Shown here in pieces: positions 8,931-17,369 of a stretch of 64,000 nt of DNA. The DNA is taken from NCBI RefSeq assembly GCF_001514115.1, contig NZ_KQ948456.1, positions 1 to 64,000 of the forward strand. The letters run 5' to 3'. The notes beneath the pieces are model-generated. The model ran no database searches. It saw nothing but the letters and a program-made list of their open reading frames with translations, and was not told the origin of the DNA. Origin of the DNA: Streptomyces olivochromogenes (GTDB lineage: Bacteria; Actinomycetota; Actinomycetes; Streptomycetales; Streptomycetaceae). The translations under genes were made by a program, and so were the position numbers. The stretch's first letter is position 1; every line of letters begins with the position of its first letter.

Positions 8931-9050
8931 GATGCTGGTCCTCCCCGAGGTCAAACTTTCAGTTGTACCGCGCGACCTGCGCGCGGTGGTCCAGCGGGTC
9001 CGGCGCCGCACATGAAGCGTGCGGCGCCGGGCCTGGAGCCGAAGGCCGTA

Positions 9051-9182
9051 CGGCTCAGACGTTCACGTCGGACGGTCGCGTCAAACGTTCAGATCAAACG
9101 TTCGCGTCCGACGCGGGCCCGTCCGACGGTCGTGTCAGACAGTCGTGTCAGACAGTCGTGTCAGACGGTCGTGTCAGACGTT
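9051..9182. repeat. 13-bp tandem repeat between the terD paralogues
   Basis: About ten units of 13 bp; the last four (9131-9182) are nearly perfect copies of cgtgtcagacagt, and the earlier ones decay (cggctcagacgtt, cgcgtcaaacgtt and others). The final unit includes the TGA stop of the second terD gene (9174-9176). The gradient of divergence away from the gene suggests growth from the gene end by slippage. Confidence 0.85.
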
Positions 9183-9749
9183 GACGCCGAAGTCCTGCGC
9201 GATGCCGCGCAGGCCCGAGGCGTAGCCCTGGCCGATGGCGCGGAACTTCCACTCCGGGCCGTTGCGGTACAGCTCGCCGAAGACCATGGCGGTCTCCGTC
9301 GAGGCGTCCTCGGAGAGGTCGTAGCGCGCGATCTCCGCCTCGCCGGCCTGGTTCACCACGCGGATGAACGCGTTGCGGACCTGGCCGAAGGACTGCTGGC
9401 GGTTCTCGGCGTCGTAGATGGAGACCGGGAACACGATCTTCTGGACGTCGGCGGGCACGGCGGCGAGGTTGACCTTGATCTGCTCGTCGTCGCCCTCGCC
9501 CTCACCGGTGATGTTGTCCCCGGTGTGCTCGACCGAACCGTCCGGGCTCTTCAGGTTGTTGAAGAACACGAAGTTCTGGTCGGTGCTCACCTTGCCCTCC
9601 GCATTCGTGAGGATGGCGCTGGCGTCGAGGTCGAAGTCGACGCCGGTGGTGGTTCGGGCGTCCCATCCCAGACCGACGATGACCGCGGTCAGTCCCGGGG
9701 CCTCCTTGGTCAGCGATACGTTGCCGCCCTTGCTGAGGCTGACTCCCAC
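9174..9749 (-). CDS. terD: TerD family calcium-binding stress protein (paralogue 2)
   Basis: The 191-residue protein starts MGVSLSKGGNVSLTKEAP from GTG 9749, four to five bases after GGGAGG. This start mirrors the first paralogue; the in-frame TTG at 9761 is inside the Shine-Dalgarno region and is rejected. It has the same motifs as its neighbour (GLGWDARTTTGVDFDLDASAIL, GEGEGDDEQIKVNLAAVP, GELYRNGPEWKFRAIGQGY). The 3' end sits in a 13-bp tandem repeat. It is probably separately transcribed from the paralogue because ~240 bp of repeat-rich DNA separates them. Role: Ca2+-binding Ter stress protein. Confidence 0.93.
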   Translation of the reverse strand: MGVSLSKGGNVSLTKEAPGLTAVIVGLGWDARTTTGVDFDLDASAILTNAEGKVSTDQNFVFFNNLKSPDGSVEHTGDNITGEGEGDDEQIKVNLAAVPADVQKIVFPVSIYDAENRQQSFGQVRNAFIRVVNQAGEAEIARYDLSEDASTETAMVFGELYRNGPEWKFRAIGQGYASGLRGIAQDFGVNV

Positions 9750-9862
9750 GAGTCCTCCCAATGGTGTCCAGGGGCGGGGAGCCCCGTCGTGCGTTGGTAT
9801 CGGATCAACGTGTCGATCCTAGTGACGGGTTCCCGCACCCTGCAGGCCCTGCGACCGAACAA

Positions 9863-9894
9863 TCACAGGGTGTCGGGCTCACAGAGTGTCGAGC
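9863..9894. repeat. 16-bp direct repeat containing a stop codon
   Basis: Two 16-bp units, 9863-9878 (tcacagggtgtcgggc) and 9879-9894 (tcacagagtgtcgagc), differ at two positions. The second contains the TGA of the peroxiredoxin gene, the first a duplicate TGA downstream of it. Confidence 0.7.
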
Positions 9895-10337
9895 GCCTTC
9901 ACGTACTCGTTCAGGTCACGCGCGTCCGGCAGACCGTTGACGACGGTCCAGCGGACGACGCCCGCCTTGTCGATGATGAAGGTGCCGCGCACGGCACAAC
10001 CCTTGTCCTCGTCGAAGACGCCGTACGCGCGCGAAGTGTTGCCGTGCGGCCAGAAATCGGAGAGCAGCGGGTACTCCAGGCCCTCCTGCTCGCCGAAGAC
10101 GCGCAGGGTGTGGATGGAGTCGTTGGAGACGGCCAGCAGCTGGACGTCGTCGTTGACGAACTTCGGCAGTTCGTCACGCAGGGCACACAGCTCGCCGGTG
10201 CACACGCCGGTGAAGGCGAACGGGTAGAAGAGCAGCACCACGTTCTTCTCACCGCGGAAGTCGGACAGCTTCACGGTGGCGCCGTGGTTGTCCTTGAGCT
10301 CGAAGTCCGGTGCCTCGGTGCCGACCTCGATCGCCAT
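9879..10337 (-). CDS. ahpE: AhpE-type one-Cys peroxiredoxin
   Basis: The 152-residue thioredoxin-fold protein reads MAIEVGTEAPDFELKDNHG and has the peroxidatic motif PFAFTGVCTGELC, whose first Cys is the catalytic residue; the second Cys four residues on could help resolve. It lacks the C-terminal resolving Cys of AhpC, consistent with the AhpE/bacterioferritin-comigratory group that reduces peroxides and peroxynitrite with mycothiol or mycoredoxin in actinobacteria. Start ATG 10337 follows GGGGAG. It sits between Ter genes and aceE; involvement in oxidative stress fits the Ter context. Confidence 0.9.
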   Translation of the reverse strand: MAIEVGTEAPDFELKDNHGATVKLSDFRGEKNVVLLFYPFAFTGVCTGELCALRDELPKFVNDDVQLLAVSNDSIHTLRVFGEQEGLEYPLLSDFWPHGNTSRAYGVFDEDKGCAVRGTFIIDKAGVVRWTVVNGLPDARDLNEYVKALDTL

Positions 10338-10831
10338 AGTCACTCGCTCCCCTTCCAAGGGCCTGTTCGGGTGAACCCCACCCTACGCAGCACCGCCCCA
10401 CCCCACCGGCCGCACCCCGCCCGCACCGTGCGCCACCACGGTGGCGCCACGTGTCCCCGGGGTGGTCCGGAGGGTGCGTCCGGGCGGTGGCGCTCGGGGT
10501 TGGTCGGGGCGAGCGTCGGAGTGAGGGCCCGTTTGGTGCTGGGCCAACCCCGCGGCCCCGCTATCCCGACGCCGCGCCCGGCCGGGGTCCCGACGTCTCG
10601 CGGGTGTTGCCGCCATCCGGGTGGGGGCTCGCTTCGGAGTCTGCCGTTTCGGGTCGGGGTCCGGGTGGGCCGCCGGCGCTGAGGTGGTCCGGTGCGGGTG
10701 GGGCTCCACAGGCCCGGTCGGGGAGCGCCCGGCGGCGGCGTGGGGCGGCCGGGGCATGGGGGAGGCCCCCGACGGCGGGGACGCCGACGGGGGCCTCTTG
10801 GGTGGTTTGGTGCGGCAGACGGAGCGAGAGC
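10338..10831. other. Gene-free interval between ahpE and the DUF3052 gene
   Basis: About 490 bp of very GC-rich DNA. Long open frames exist on both strands, but they consist of Arg/Gly/Pro composition typical of GC-rich non-coding frames, without good starts. It holds the ahpE promoter region at its left end and the DUF3052 terminator at its right end. I see no tRNA-like cloverleaf. Confidence 0.6.
10762..10797 (-). terminator. Terminator hairpin after the DUF3052 gene
   Basis: GAGGCCCCC (10762-10770) pairs perfectly with GGGGGCCTC (10789-10797), and an inner GGCG/CGCC stem extends it. It lies about 35 bp beyond the minus-strand stop at 10832. Confidence 0.7.
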
Positions 10832-11260
10832 TCAGCGCTTCGACTTGGGCGTGGCCAGACGCGTGCCCGACCACTCCTTCCCGACCGAGATGCTCTTCGT
10901 CTGGGAGAGGCCGGCAGTCTGGGCGGCGTCACTGATGTCGCTGGGCTCGACGTAGCCGTCCCGGCCGGTCTTCGGGGTCAGCAGCCAGATCATGCCGCCG
11001 TCCTCAAGGAGACCGATGGCGTCCACCAGAGCGTCCGTAAGGTCGCCGTCCTCGTCGCGGAACCACAGCAACACGACGTCAGCGACGTCGTCGTAGTCCT
11101 CATCGACCAGGTCCTGGCCGATCAACGATTCGATACCTTCACGGAGCTCGTGGTCGACGTCGTCGTCGAAGCCGATCTCCTGGACCACCTGTCCGGGCTC
11201 GAACCCCAGCCTGCCGGCCGGGTTGGTCCGCTCCTCCGCGTGGTCCGCGGTCGCGCTCAC
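10832..11260 (-). CDS. DUF3052 family protein
   Basis: A 142-residue acidic actinobacterial protein (ERTNPAGRLGFEPGQVVQEIG, DVADVVLLWFRDEDGDLTD, GGMIWLLTPKTGRDGYVEPSDI, SISVGKEWSGTRLATPKSKR), matching the DUF3052 family, which is conserved in Streptomyces upstream of aceE. Function unknown. GTG 11260 is preferred to ATG 11278 because AGGAGG stands six bases before the GTG, between the two starts. It is divergent from aceE across a ~470-bp gap and ends with its own hairpin terminator. Confidence 0.88.
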   Translation of the reverse strand: MSATADHAEERTNPAGRLGFEPGQVVQEIGFDDDVDHELREGIESLIGQDLVDEDYDDVADVVLLWFRDEDGDLTDALVDAIGLLEDGGMIWLLTPKTGRDGYVEPSDISDAAQTAGLSQTKSISVGKEWSGTRLATPKSKR

Positions 11261-11729
11261 GGCTTGCCTCCTGATCATGTTTCGGTAGATGTCTCAGCCA
11301 CGCGCGTACGCGAAGCATTGGCCGTAGTCCACACGGGCGGGACGGATCGCGCAAGTACCCGGCCGTCAAGACCGCCGAAACGGTGACGATCCCGGCGGTG
11401 TCGGCGCAACCCCAGGCGTGGGTTCAAGGCCACAAGTGACGCACACCACACCCTTCTGCCCCATTTATGAATTTCGGAACCCTTGGAGCGTACGAGACCC
11501 GAACGACTTTGCGGAACGCGTCACGGAGTGAGCGTATCGTTGCGTTTTGGTCGGGCACGTCCCAACGAACTGCAGGAATGTGTTGGTTACCTCTCGGTAG
11601 AGATGACGATTCCGTTCCCGAGGTACACGATGGGGAACGGTGCAGACAGACCGAAAAACCGCCCCAGACAGCCTCCCAGACAACCCCTCGGGCAGCCCTC
11701 ACACGCCCCTCTGACAGTGAAGGAACAGC
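11261..11729. other. Intergenic region between DUF3052 and aceE
   Basis: About 470 bp without a convincing gene; it should contain the divergent promoters. It is less GC-rich than its surroundings (for example 11461-11640), as expected for a regulatory region. Several GGAAC-like and TATCGT-like elements are present, but none forms a promoter I trust. The aceE Shine-Dalgarno AAGGA is at 11720-11724. Confidence 0.5.
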
Positions 11730-14477
11730 GTGGTTTCCGGATCCGATCGCAATCCGATCATCATTGGCGGCCTTCCCAGTCAGGTCCCGGACTTCGACCC
11801 CGAAGAGACCCAGGAGTGGCTCGACTCCCTCGACGCCGCTGTCGACGAGCGCGGCCGTGAGCGCGCCCGCTATCTGATGCTGCGGCTGATCGAAAGGGCT
11901 CGCGAGAAGCGCGTGGCCGTGCCCGAGATGCGCAGCACGGACTACGTCAACACGATCGCCACCAAGGACGAGCCCTTCTTCCCCGGCAACGAGGAGATCG
12001 AGCGCAAGGTCCTCAACGCCACCCGCTGGAACGCCGCCGTGATGGTCTCGCGCGCCCAGCGTCCCGGCATCGGCGTCGGCGGTCACATCGCCACCTTCGC
12101 CTCCTCGGCCTCGCTCTACGACGTCGGCTTCAACCACTTCTTCCGTGGCAAGGACGAGGGCGACGGCGGCGACCAGATCTTCTTCCAGGGGCACGCCTCC
12201 CCCGGTATCTACGCCCGCGCGTTCCTCCTCGACCGGCTCTCCGAGCAGCAGCTCGACGCGTTCCGGCAGGAGAAGTCGAAGGCTCCCTACGGTCTGTCCT
12301 CGTACCCGCACCCCCGCCTGATGCCGGGCTTCTGGGAGTTCCCGACCGTCTCCATGGGCCTCGGTCCGCTCGGCGCGATCTTCCAGGCGCGGATGAACCG
12401 CTACATGGAGGCGCGCGGTATCGCGGACACCTCCAAGTCACACGTCTGGGCGTTCCTCGGGGACGGCGAGATGGACGAGCCGGAATCGCTCGGACAGTTG
12501 TCCATCGCCGCTCGAGAGGGCCTGGACAACCTGACCTTCGTCGTCAACTGCAACCTCCAGCGCCTCGACGGCCCGGTTCGCGGCAACGGAAAGATCATCC
12601 AGGAGCTGGAGTCCCAGTTCCGGGGCGCCGGCTGGAACGTCATCAAGCTGGTCTGGGACCGCACCTGGGACCCGCTGCTCGCGCAGGACCGCGACGGCGT
12701 GCTGGTCAACAAGCTGAACACCACCCCGGACGGCCAGTTCCAGACGTACGCCACCGAGACGGGCGACTACATCCGCCGGCACTTCTTCGGTGACGACCAC
12801 CGGCTGCGGGCGATGGTCGAGAACATGACCGACGACCAGATCCTGCACCTGGGGCGCGGCGGTCACGACCACAAGAAGATCTTCGCGGCGTTCTCGGCGG
12901 CCAAGGCGCACGCCGGACAGCCGACGGTGATCCTGGCGCAGACGGTCAAGGGCTGGACGCTCGGCCCGAACTTCGAGGGCCGCAACGCCACGCACCAGAT
13001 GAAGAAGCTGACGGTCGCCGACCTCAAGGGCTTCCGGGACCGTCTGCACCTGCCGATCTCCGACAAGGAGCTGGAGTCCGGCGCGCCGCCGTACTACCAC
13101 CCGGGCCGGAACTCGGAAGAGATCCAGTACATGCACGACCGCCGCAAGGGACTCGGCGGATACGTGCCCACGCGCGTCGTACGGTCGCAGCCGCTGGCCC
13201 TGCCGGACGACAAGGCGTACGCGAGTGTGAAGAAGGGCTCCGGTCAGCAGTCGATCGCCACGACCATGGCGTTCGTGCGACTGCTGAAGGACCTCATGCG
13301 GGACAAGGAGATCGGCAAGCGGTTCGTGCTGATCGCGCCCGACGAGTACCGCACGTTCGGCATGGACTCGTTCTTCCCGAGCGCGAAGATCTACAACCCG
13401 CTCGGTCAGCAGTACGAGTCCGTGGACCGCGATCTGCTCCTGGCCTACAAGGAGTCGCCGACCGGTCAGATGCTGCACGACGGCATCTCGGAGGCGGGCT
13501 GCACGGCCTCGCTGATCGCCGCGGGTTCGGCGTACGCCACGCATGGCGAGCCGCTGATCCCGGTCTACGTCTTCTACTCGATGTTCGGTTTCCAGCGCAC
13601 CGGTGACCAGTTCTGGCAGATGGCGGACCAGTTGGCGCGCGGTTTCGTCCTGGGTGCGACCGCCGGCCGTACGACTCTGACCGGTGAGGGCCTTCAGCAC
13701 GCGGACGGCCACTCGCAGCTGCTCGCCTCGACCAACCCGGGCTGTGTCGCGTACGACCCGGCGTTCGGGTTCGAGATCGCGCACATCGTCAAGGACGGTC
13801 TGCGCCGGATGTACGGCTCGTCCGACGAACACCCGCACGGCGAGGACGTCTTCTACTACCTCACCGTCTACAACGAGCCGATCCAGCACCCGGCCGAGCC
13901 GGCGAACGTCGACGTGGACGGCATCCTCAAGGGCATCCACCGCTATGCGGAGGGAACTTCGGGTTCCGTCCCGGCGCAGATCCTGGCGTCCGGCGTCGCC
14001 GTGCCGTGGGCGGTCGAGGCACAGCGGATCCTCGCCGAGGAGTGGAACGTGCGCGCCGACGTCTGGTCGGCGACCTCCTGGAACGAGCTGCGGCGCGAGG
14101 CCGTCGACGTGGAGCGGCACAACCTGCTGCACCCCGAGGAGGAGCAGCGCGTCCCGTACGTGACGCAGAAGCTGAGCGGCGCCGAGGGGCCGTTCGTGGC
14201 CGTCTCCGACTGGATGCGATCGGTTCCGGACCAGATCTCGCGGTGGGTGCCGGGCACGTACCAGTCGCTGGGCGCGGACGGCTTCGGCTTCGCGGACACG
14301 CGCGGCGCGGCCCGGCGCTTCTTCCACATCGACGCGCAGTCGATCGTGGTCGCGGTGCTGACCGAACTGGCCCGTGAGGGCAAGGTCGACCGGTCGGTGC
14401 TGAAGCAGGCGATCGACCGCTATCAGCTGCTCGACGTGGCATCGGCCGACCCGGGAGCCGCGGGCGGCGACGCGTAG
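11730..14477 (+). CDS. aceE: Pyruvate dehydrogenase E1, homodimeric
   Basis: The 915-residue protein is the full length of the homodimeric (AceE) E1 class. It decarboxylates pyruvate with thiamine diphosphate and acetylates the E2 lipoyl group, feeding acetyl-CoA to the TCA cycle and to fatty acids. Visible are the ThDP fold GDGEMDEPESLGQLSIAARE followed by NCNLQRLDGPVRGNGKIIQ, and the transketolase-like middle (GEPLIPVYVFYSMFGFQRTGDQFWQ, ATAGRTTLTGEGLQHADGHS). Start GTG 11730 follows AAGGA. It is monocistronic, with two hairpins downstream. E2/E3 genes are not in the window. Confidence 0.97.
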   Translation: MVSGSDRNPIIIGGLPSQVPDFDPEETQEWLDSLDAAVDERGRERARYLMLRLIERAREKRVAVPEMRSTDYVNTIATKDEPFFPGNEEIERKVLNATRWNAAVMVSRAQRPGIGVGGHIATFASSASLYDVGFNHFFRGKDEGDGGDQIFFQGHASPGIYARAFLLDRLSEQQLDAFRQEKSKAPYGLSSYPHPRLMPGFWEFPTVSMGLGPLGAIFQARMNRYMEARGIADTSKSHVWAFLGDGEMDEPESLGQLSIAAREGLDNLTFVVNCNLQRLDGPVRGNGKIIQELESQFRGAGWNVIKLVWDRTWDPLLAQDRDGVLVNKLNTTPDGQFQTYATETGDYIRRHFFGDDHRLRAMVENMTDDQILHLGRGGHDHKKIFAAFSAAKAHAGQPTVILAQTVKGWTLGPNFEGRNATHQMKKLTVADLKGFRDRLHLPISDKELESGAPPYYHPGRNSEEIQYMHDRRKGLGGYVPTRVVRSQPLALPDDKAYASVKKGSGQQSIATTMAFVRLLKDLMRDKEIGKRFVLIAPDEYRTFGMDSFFPSAKIYNPLGQQYESVDRDLLLAYKESPTGQMLHDGISEAGCTASLIAAGSAYATHGEPLIPVYVFYSMFGFQRTGDQFWQMADQLARGFVLGATAGRTTLTGEGLQHADGHSQLLASTNPGCVAYDPAFGFEIAHIVKDGLRRMYGSSDEHPHGEDVFYYLTVYNEPIQHPAEPANVDVDGILKGIHRYAEGTSGSVPAQILASGVAVPWAVEAQRILAEEWNVRADVWSATSWNELRREAVDVERHNLLHPEEEQRVPYVTQKLSGAEGPFVAVSDWMRSVPDQISRWVPGTYQSLGADGFGFADTRGAARRFFHIDAQSIVVAVLTELAREGKVDRSVLKQAIDRYQLLDVASADPGAAGGDA

Positions 14478-14557
14478 GCGCTCCGCGCGAGCGCCGGGGA
14501 AACAAACGACAGGCCATAGAGGCACGGGAAGCTGGTCAGCCGGTTTTCCGTGCCTCT
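14477..14557 (+). terminator. Tandem hairpins after aceE
   Basis: The first hairpin is GGCGCTC/GAGCGCC (14477-14495, loop of five). The second is AGAGGCACGG (14518-14527) with CCGTGCCTCT (14548-14557), followed by TGCG. Together they make a convincing transcription end for aceE. Confidence 0.75.
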
Positions 14558-14588
14558 TGCGTGTGCTGTGTGCACCTACGATGCGGAC

Positions 14589-15356
14589 ATGAACGAGCAA
14601 TCGGTGCAGGTCCGTTGGGAGCAGCGCACGCAGCGGCCCCTGCTGGGACTCGCGGTGGCCTTCGCCGTCGCCTACGCCGTGCCGATCGTGGACAGCGACG
14701 CGAGCCGTGGCCTGACGGGCGCGTGCACGGCCGTGGAGTGGACGGTGTGGGGCGCGTTCGCCGCCGACTATCTCGTGCGCCTCATACTCGTCCGGGACCG
14801 CAAGGACTTCGTCCGTACGCACTGGATGGACCTGTGCGCGGTGATCCTGCCGATTCTCCAGCCGCTGCGGCTGCTGCGGCTCGTCGCGACGCTCACGCTG
14901 GTCGGGCGGCGGGCCCGGATGGATCAGCAGATCCGGCTGACGACCTACGTCGGGGGCGCGGTCGTCGGACTGCTGATGTTCGGCTCGCTCGCGGTGCTGT
15001 CGGTGGAACGGGAGTCGCCGAACGGGAACATCAAGACGCTGGGTGACGCCGTGTGGTGGTCGTTCACCACGATGACGACGGTGGGGTACGGGGATCACGC
15101 GCCGACCACCGGTCTCGGGCGGATGATCGCGGTCGGGCTGATGCTCTCCGGGATCGCGCTGCTCGGTGTCGTGACCGCGAACATCGCCGCGTGGTTCATC
15201 TCGCGGTTCGAGAAGGACGACGTGGAGGAGCGGCGGCAGACGGCGGCGATCGAGTCGCTCACGGAGGAAGTGCGGGCGCTCCGGGCCGAAGTGGCTGCGC
15301 TGGGTGGTGGGGTTCGGCACCCGGTGCCAGGGGGTGCGGAGGAGCGTTCGCGCTAG
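14589..15356 (+). CDS. Two-pore-loop/voltage-gated-like potassium channel
   Basis: The 255-residue membrane protein has the K+ selectivity filter TTVGYGD (residues ~163-169) between the last two helices, after a positively charged S4-like segment (LRLLRLVATLTLVGRRAR). This gives a six-helix Kv-type layout with a C-terminal coiled-coil-like tail (ERRQTAAIESLTEEVRALRAEVAAL) that may drive tetramer assembly. The S4 charge density is modest, so voltage sensing is uncertain. The ATG lies six bases after TACGAT (14577-14582), consistent with a leaderless message. It stands alone, after the aceE terminators. Confidence 0.9.
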   Translation: MNEQSVQVRWEQRTQRPLLGLAVAFAVAYAVPIVDSDASRGLTGACTAVEWTVWGAFAADYLVRLILVRDRKDFVRTHWMDLCAVILPILQPLRLLRLVATLTLVGRRARMDQQIRLTTYVGGAVVGLLMFGSLAVLSVERESPNGNIKTLGDAVWWSFTTMTTVGYGDHAPTTGLGRMIAVGLMLSGIALLGVVTANIAAWFISRFEKDDVEERRQTAAIESLTEEVRALRAEVAALGGGVRHPVPGGAEERSR

Positions 15357-15371
15357 CGGGGGGTTGTTCTT

Positions 15372-15419
15372 CGGGTGCGGACGCGTGGGGGCTGGGCGCG
15401 CAGTTCCCCGCGCCCCTTC
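15372..15419 (-). repeat. Streptomyces intergenic palindromic repeat (inverse copy)
   Basis: This is an inverse copy of the 'ggggcgcggggaactgcgcg' family, read as gcgcagttccccgcgcccct on the plus strand, preceded by a GGGTGCGGAC-GTGGGGGCT arm. Other copies lie at 25619, 25709, 43438, 49521 and 49592. Confidence 0.8.
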
Positions 15420-15633
15420 GAGGGCGTCCCATGAAGGGGTGCTCCCGTCCCCTTCGGACTGCGGGCGCGCTGCCCCCCTCCGGCAGCGCGCCGCAGTTCC
15501 GGTGGTCCTCCCATGTCGTGCGGAGGACTTGACCCACTGTGACGTGCGACGGCTGCCGGGCGGGAGGGATCTTCAGCGGTGTCACCCGGATAGGTGAAAC
15601 CTGTCCAAAACAGGGCTGGTCAGACGCGCGGAC

Positions 15634-17256
15634 TCAGATATGGCCGGCGCCCGCCCCCGCCGCCTCGGCGTTGTCGCCCCGCTTGGTGAGGAGCGCGACG
15701 AAGACCGCCACGACGGCGACCCCGGCGGCGACCAGGCAGGCCAGGCTCATGCCGGAGATGAACGTGTCGTGGGCGACGGTCGTGATCTTCTCGGCGAGTG
15801 CGGCCGGGGTGCCGGGGGCGACCGGTGCCGCGCCGACCTGGACGGCTTCGGAGGCCTGGTCGAGCTGGGCCGGGGTGAGCGGCGGCAGCTTGGCGTCGGC
15901 CCAGTTGCCCGCGAGGTCACCGTCGACCTTGGAGGCCATCACGGCGCCCAGCACGGCCGTACCGAGGCTGCCGCCGATCTGCATCGCGGCCTGCTGGAGG
16001 CCGCCGGCCACACCGGAGAGCTCCATCGGCGCGTTGCCCACGATGACCTCGGTGGCGCCGACCATGACCGGCGCGAGGCCGAGACCGAGACCGGCGAACC
16101 AGAGCGACATGACGGCGCCGCTGGTGCCCGTGTCCAGCGTGGACATGCCGTACATGGAGATCGCGGTGAGGGCCATGCCGCCCGCCAGCGGGATGCGCGG
16201 GCCCGTCTTGGTGATCAGGGCACCGGCCAGCGGTGAGCCCACGATCATCATTCCGGTGAGCGGAAGGAGGTGCAGACCGGCGTCGACCGGGCTCATGCCG
16301 TGCACGTTCTGCAAGTAGAACGTGACGAAGAAGAGGCCGCCCAGGAAGGCGATGGCCATCAGCACCATGAGGACCACACCGGCCGACAGCGGTACGGAGC
16401 GGAACAGCCCCAGCGGGATCAGCGGCTCCTGGACCCGCTTCTCCCACAGGGCGAAGAGCACGAAGCCGAGCACCGAGGCACCCAGGAACGTCCAGGTCAG
16501 GCCGGAGCCCCAGCCCCAGGTCGGGGCCTTGATGAGCGCCCAGACCAGGCAGAACATGGCGCCGGAGAGCAGCGCGATACCCAGGACGTCGAAGGAGCGG
16601 GGGGCGTTCTCGGCGCGGTGGTCGAGGAGGATCATCAGGCCGAGGACCAGCGCGATGACGCCCACCGGCACGTTGATGAAGAACACCGACTGCCAGCTGA
16701 CGTGCTGGACCAGCAGACCGCCGAGGATCGGGCCGCCCGCGGTGGAGGCGCCGATGACCATGCCCCAGATGCCGATCGCCATGTTCAGCTTCTCGGCCGG
16801 GAAGGTGGCCCGCAGCAGGCCGAGCGCGGCCGGCATCAGCAGCGCGCCGAACAGGCCCTGGAAGACGCGGAAGGTGACGACCAGGGCGATGCTGCTGGAG
16901 AAGCCGATCGCGCCGGAGGCCGCGGCGAAACCGACCACGCCTATGAGGAAGGTCTGGCGGTGGCCGAAGCGGTCACCGAGCTTGCCCGCGGTGATCAGGG
17001 TGACCGCGAGCGCGAGGAAGTAGCCGTTGGTGATCCACTGGACGTCGGCGAAGCTCGCGTGCAGGTCCTTCTGGATGGCCGGGTTGGCGATGGCCACGAT
17101 GGTGCCGTCCAGGGCGACCATCATGACGCCGACGGCAACGGTGAACAGGGTGAACCACGGATGGCCGCGCAGTCCGTCGGACGGCGCCTTGTCCGACGGA
17201 CCGACCGGAGCCTTGTCCCCCGAACCCGTCGTGTCGATGGTGGTCTGACTAGTCAT
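15634..17256 (-). CDS. MFS drug exporter, 14-TM DHA2 family
   Basis: The 540-residue protein has 14 hydrophobic segments and the DHA2 (EmrB/QacA) motifs: motif A KLGDRFGHRQTF between TM2 and TM3, and GPILGGLL of motif C in TM5. It exports hydrophobic drugs by proton antiport. The ~40-residue N-terminus is polar (TTGSGDKAPVGPSDKAPSD). Start ATG 17256 is chosen at the divergent promoter region; the upstream extension overlaps the operator. It is divergent from a TetR gene and presumably repressed by it. Confidence 0.92.
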   Translation of the reverse strand: MTSQTTIDTTGSGDKAPVGPSDKAPSDGLRGHPWFTLFTVAVGVMMVALDGTIVAIANPAIQKDLHASFADVQWITNGYFLALAVTLITAGKLGDRFGHRQTFLIGVVGFAAASGAIGFSSSIALVVTFRVFQGLFGALLMPAALGLLRATFPAEKLNMAIGIWGMVIGASTAGGPILGGLLVQHVSWQSVFFINVPVGVIALVLGLMILLDHRAENAPRSFDVLGIALLSGAMFCLVWALIKAPTWGWGSGLTWTFLGASVLGFVLFALWEKRVQEPLIPLGLFRSVPLSAGVVLMVLMAIAFLGGLFFVTFYLQNVHGMSPVDAGLHLLPLTGMMIVGSPLAGALITKTGPRIPLAGGMALTAISMYGMSTLDTGTSGAVMSLWFAGLGLGLAPVMVGATEVIVGNAPMELSGVAGGLQQAAMQIGGSLGTAVLGAVMASKVDGDLAGNWADAKLPPLTPAQLDQASEAVQVGAAPVAPGTPAALAEKITTVAHDTFISGMSLACLVAAGVAVVAVFVALLTKRGDNAEAAGAGAGHI

Positions 17257-17269
17257 ACCTTCGAGGCTA

Positions 17270-17320
17270 GTGACAGCCACTGACAGTTGACAAACCAATT
17301 CACAAGTCGGTAACTGTCAC
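17270..17320. promoter_or_regulatory. Probable TetR operator in the exporter/tetR intergenic region
   Basis: TGACAGTT (17281-17288) and AACTGTCA (17312-17319) form an inverted repeat with centres about three helical turns apart, and a further GTGACAG sits at 17270-17276. A TTGACA at 17287-17292 overlaps the left arm and may be a -35 for tetR. The position between divergent exporter and TetR genes supports an operator. Confidence 0.6.
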
Positions 17321-17369
17321 GTCACCCACCAGTACGCTGAGCTGGGCTGAAAGAACAGAAGAGGACCTC

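Noticed and set aside
10338..10831. tRNA or small RNA gene in the gene-free interval
   Set aside because: No CCA-compatible acceptor pairing or T-loop (GGTTCGAATCC-like) motif found on either strand.
10451..11386. 311-residue plus-strand frame between ahpE and aceE
   Set aside because: No Shine-Dalgarno, Gly/Arg/Val-biased composition, and its second half is antisense to the conserved DUF3052 gene.
12438..15320. 960-residue minus-strand frame opposite aceE and the channel gene
   Set aside because: Shadow of aceE: Arg/His/Leu-rich, no recognisable domain, spans two unrelated genes.
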